A stretch of DNA of 64,000 nt, from the NCBI RefSeq assembly GCF_002261355.1, contig NZ_NEVU01000003.1, positions 372,001 to 436,000 on the forward strand, read 5' to 3'. Source of the DNA: Bordetella genomosp. 12. GTDB taxonomy: Bacteria; Pseudomonadota; Gammaproteobacteria; Burkholderiales; Burkholderiaceae_B. The position numbers were made by a program, and so were the translations under genes. The notes below the pieces were generated by a model. That model had not been told where the DNA came from, made no database searches, and worked only from the letters and a program-made list of their open reading frames with translations. Shown piece after piece: positions 63,083 to 64,000 of the stretch (within the stretch, counting starts at the first letter, position 1; each line of letters starts with the position of its first letter).

Positions 63083-64000
63083 TGGGATACTTCTCGTTGG
63101 CGCGACGGGTGAATTCATTGGTCCAGACCTTGGACGTATCGATCTTGGCCAGGTCGATTTCGCCCGCATAGGCTGCCAGCGCCTTGGCCGCCGTGGCCGC
63201 GCCGTCTTCCGGAATGACGCCATCGGGCGACAGCCCTTCGAGGCTGGCCTTGACGGCGGCCTTGTAAACCTCGGGATCACCCAGCAGATAGTTGGTCGGC
63301 ACGGTCTTGGCGATCTCGTCGACACCGGCCTTCTGTATCCACTTGTCGGCGCGCACGATGGCATTGGTCAGCGCCTGCACCGTGTTGGGGTTGGCGTCGA
63401 TGAAGGCCTGGGGAGCGTAGAGGCTGCCGGCCGGCATATTGCCGCCGAAGATCTCCAGCGTGTCCTTCAGCGTGCGCGTATCGACGATGATTTCCATATC
63501 GCCGCCCATCGTCAGCATGGACACCACCGGATCGGTGTTGGACATCGCGTCGACCTGGCCGCTGCGCAGCGCCGTCACCGCGCCAGCGCCCGCGCCGACA
63601 CCGATGAAGGACACATCGCTGGCCTTCAGGCCATGCTTGGCCAGGAAGAAGCTCACGACCATGTTGGTCGACGAACCCGGCGCGGTCACGCCGATTTTCT
63701 TGCCCTTGAGATCGGCAGCGCCCTTGTAGTTGGGCACCGCTTTTTTCGACACGCCCACGCCGATCATGGGCGCGCGGCCCTGCAGCACGAAGGCGCGATA
63801 GGCCTGGCCCTTGGACTGCATGGCGATGGTGTGCTCGAAGGCGCCGGACACCACGTCGGCGCTGCCGCCCACCACGGCCTGCAAGGCCTTGGAGCCGCCG
63901 GCGAAATCCGCAATGCTGACATCCAGCCCTTCATCCTTGAAGTAGCCTTTGATTTCAGCGATGGTCAGCGGAAGATAGTAGATCAGGGGCTTGCCGCCCA
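63075..64000 (-). CDS. ABC transporter substrate-binding protein (SsuA/NMT1-like, partial)
   Basis: A periplasmic binding protein whose N-terminus and signal peptide lie beyond the right edge. The visible part runs from GGKPLIYYLPLTIAEIKGYF at the edge to the stop at 63075. It contains the family segments FAGGSKALQAVVGGSADVVS and KGKKIGVTAPGSSTNMVV. It belongs to the nitrate/sulfonate/taurine/thiamine-precursor type. A start inside the visible region is not real because the homologous reading continues to the edge. Confidence 0.92.
   Translation of the reverse strand, partial: GGKPLIYYLPLTIAEIKGYFKDEGLDVSIADFAGGSKALQAVVGGSADVVSGAFEHTIAMQSKGQAYRAFVLQGRAPMIGVGVSKKAVPNYKGAADLKGKKIGVTAPGSSTNMVVSFFLAKHGLKASDVSFIGVGAGAGAVTALRSGQVDAMSNTDPVVSMLTMGGDMEIIVDTRTLKDTLEIFGGNMPAGSLYAPQAFIDANPNTVQALTNAIVRADKWIQKAGVDEIAKTVPTNYLLGDPEVYKAAVKASLEGLSPDGVIPEDGAATAAKALAAYAGEIDLAKIDTSKVWTNEFTRRANEKYPNG

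Noticed and set aside
1-64000. CRISPR arrays, rRNA genes, prophage or intact insertion sequences.
   Set aside because: No regularly spaced repeats, rRNA signatures or intact transposase or phage genes were seen on either strand.

Overview
The window is GC-rich, gene-dense DNA from a betaproteobacterium of the Burkholderiales, most likely family Alcaligenaceae (Bordetella/Achromobacter type). This is inferred from the gene set (tripartite-tricarboxylate 'Bug' binding protein, catBA, rlmE-ftsH-folP-glmM, pstSCAB-ppk-ppx, carAB, olsB, lpxO) and from codon bias. No rRNA, CRISPR array, prophage or intact transposase was seen. One tRNA gene (tRNA-Pro, anticodon TGG) lies at 30183-30259 and separates two very different halves.

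Left half (1-30180), accessory catabolism. (a) 1-3494: catechol ortho-cleavage genes catB-catA followed by an aromatic-acid MFS transporter, with ATAC-N7-GTAT type operators upstream of catB but no regulator or catC nearby. (b) 4225-4828: a Phd/YefM antitoxin and a RelE/ParE-type toxin gene broken by a single-base frameshift. (c) 5426-16602: scoAB (3-oxoacid CoA-transferase), a LysR regulator, and a divergent run of ten genes in the order crotonase, hydroxyacid dehydrogenase, complete Liv-type ABC importer, SDR, Dabb protein, old-yellow-enzyme reductase. Two copies of one 16-bp dyad flank the LysR gene and appear to tie both transcription units to it. (d) 16708-29113: two overlapping iclR genes converge on a ten-gene minus-strand operon in the order AtuA, AtuA-like small protein, biotin-dependent acyl-CoA carboxylase (two subunits), CoA-transferase, MaoC-like protein, Bug binding protein, nitronate monooxygenase-like enzyme, two crotonases. 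A 17-bp sequence is identical in front of the iclR pair and in front of this operon. It looks like an uncharacterised CoA-dependent pathway for an imported organic acid with a carboxylation step. (e) 29174-30143: decayed DNA with an IS3-family transposase remnant next to the tRNA.

Right half (30183-64000), mostly core genome. A phosphate block holds pstSCAB, ppk and divergent ppx, with good Pho boxes before pstS and ppk, and olsB (ornithine-lipid synthesis) beside it. Then come rlmE-ftsH-folP-glmM, a YhbY RNA-binding protein, greA, an XRE regulator, a uracil permease, a FlxA-like protein behind a sigma-28-like promoter, a three-gene ABC importer with a LysR gene, a histidine phosphatase, an SDR, lpxO, carAB, transaldolase, and an SsuABC/TauABC-type importer cut by the window end.

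The most interesting parts are the two catabolic systems (c) and (d), each with visible shared operator sequences that predict its regulon but with unknown substrates.
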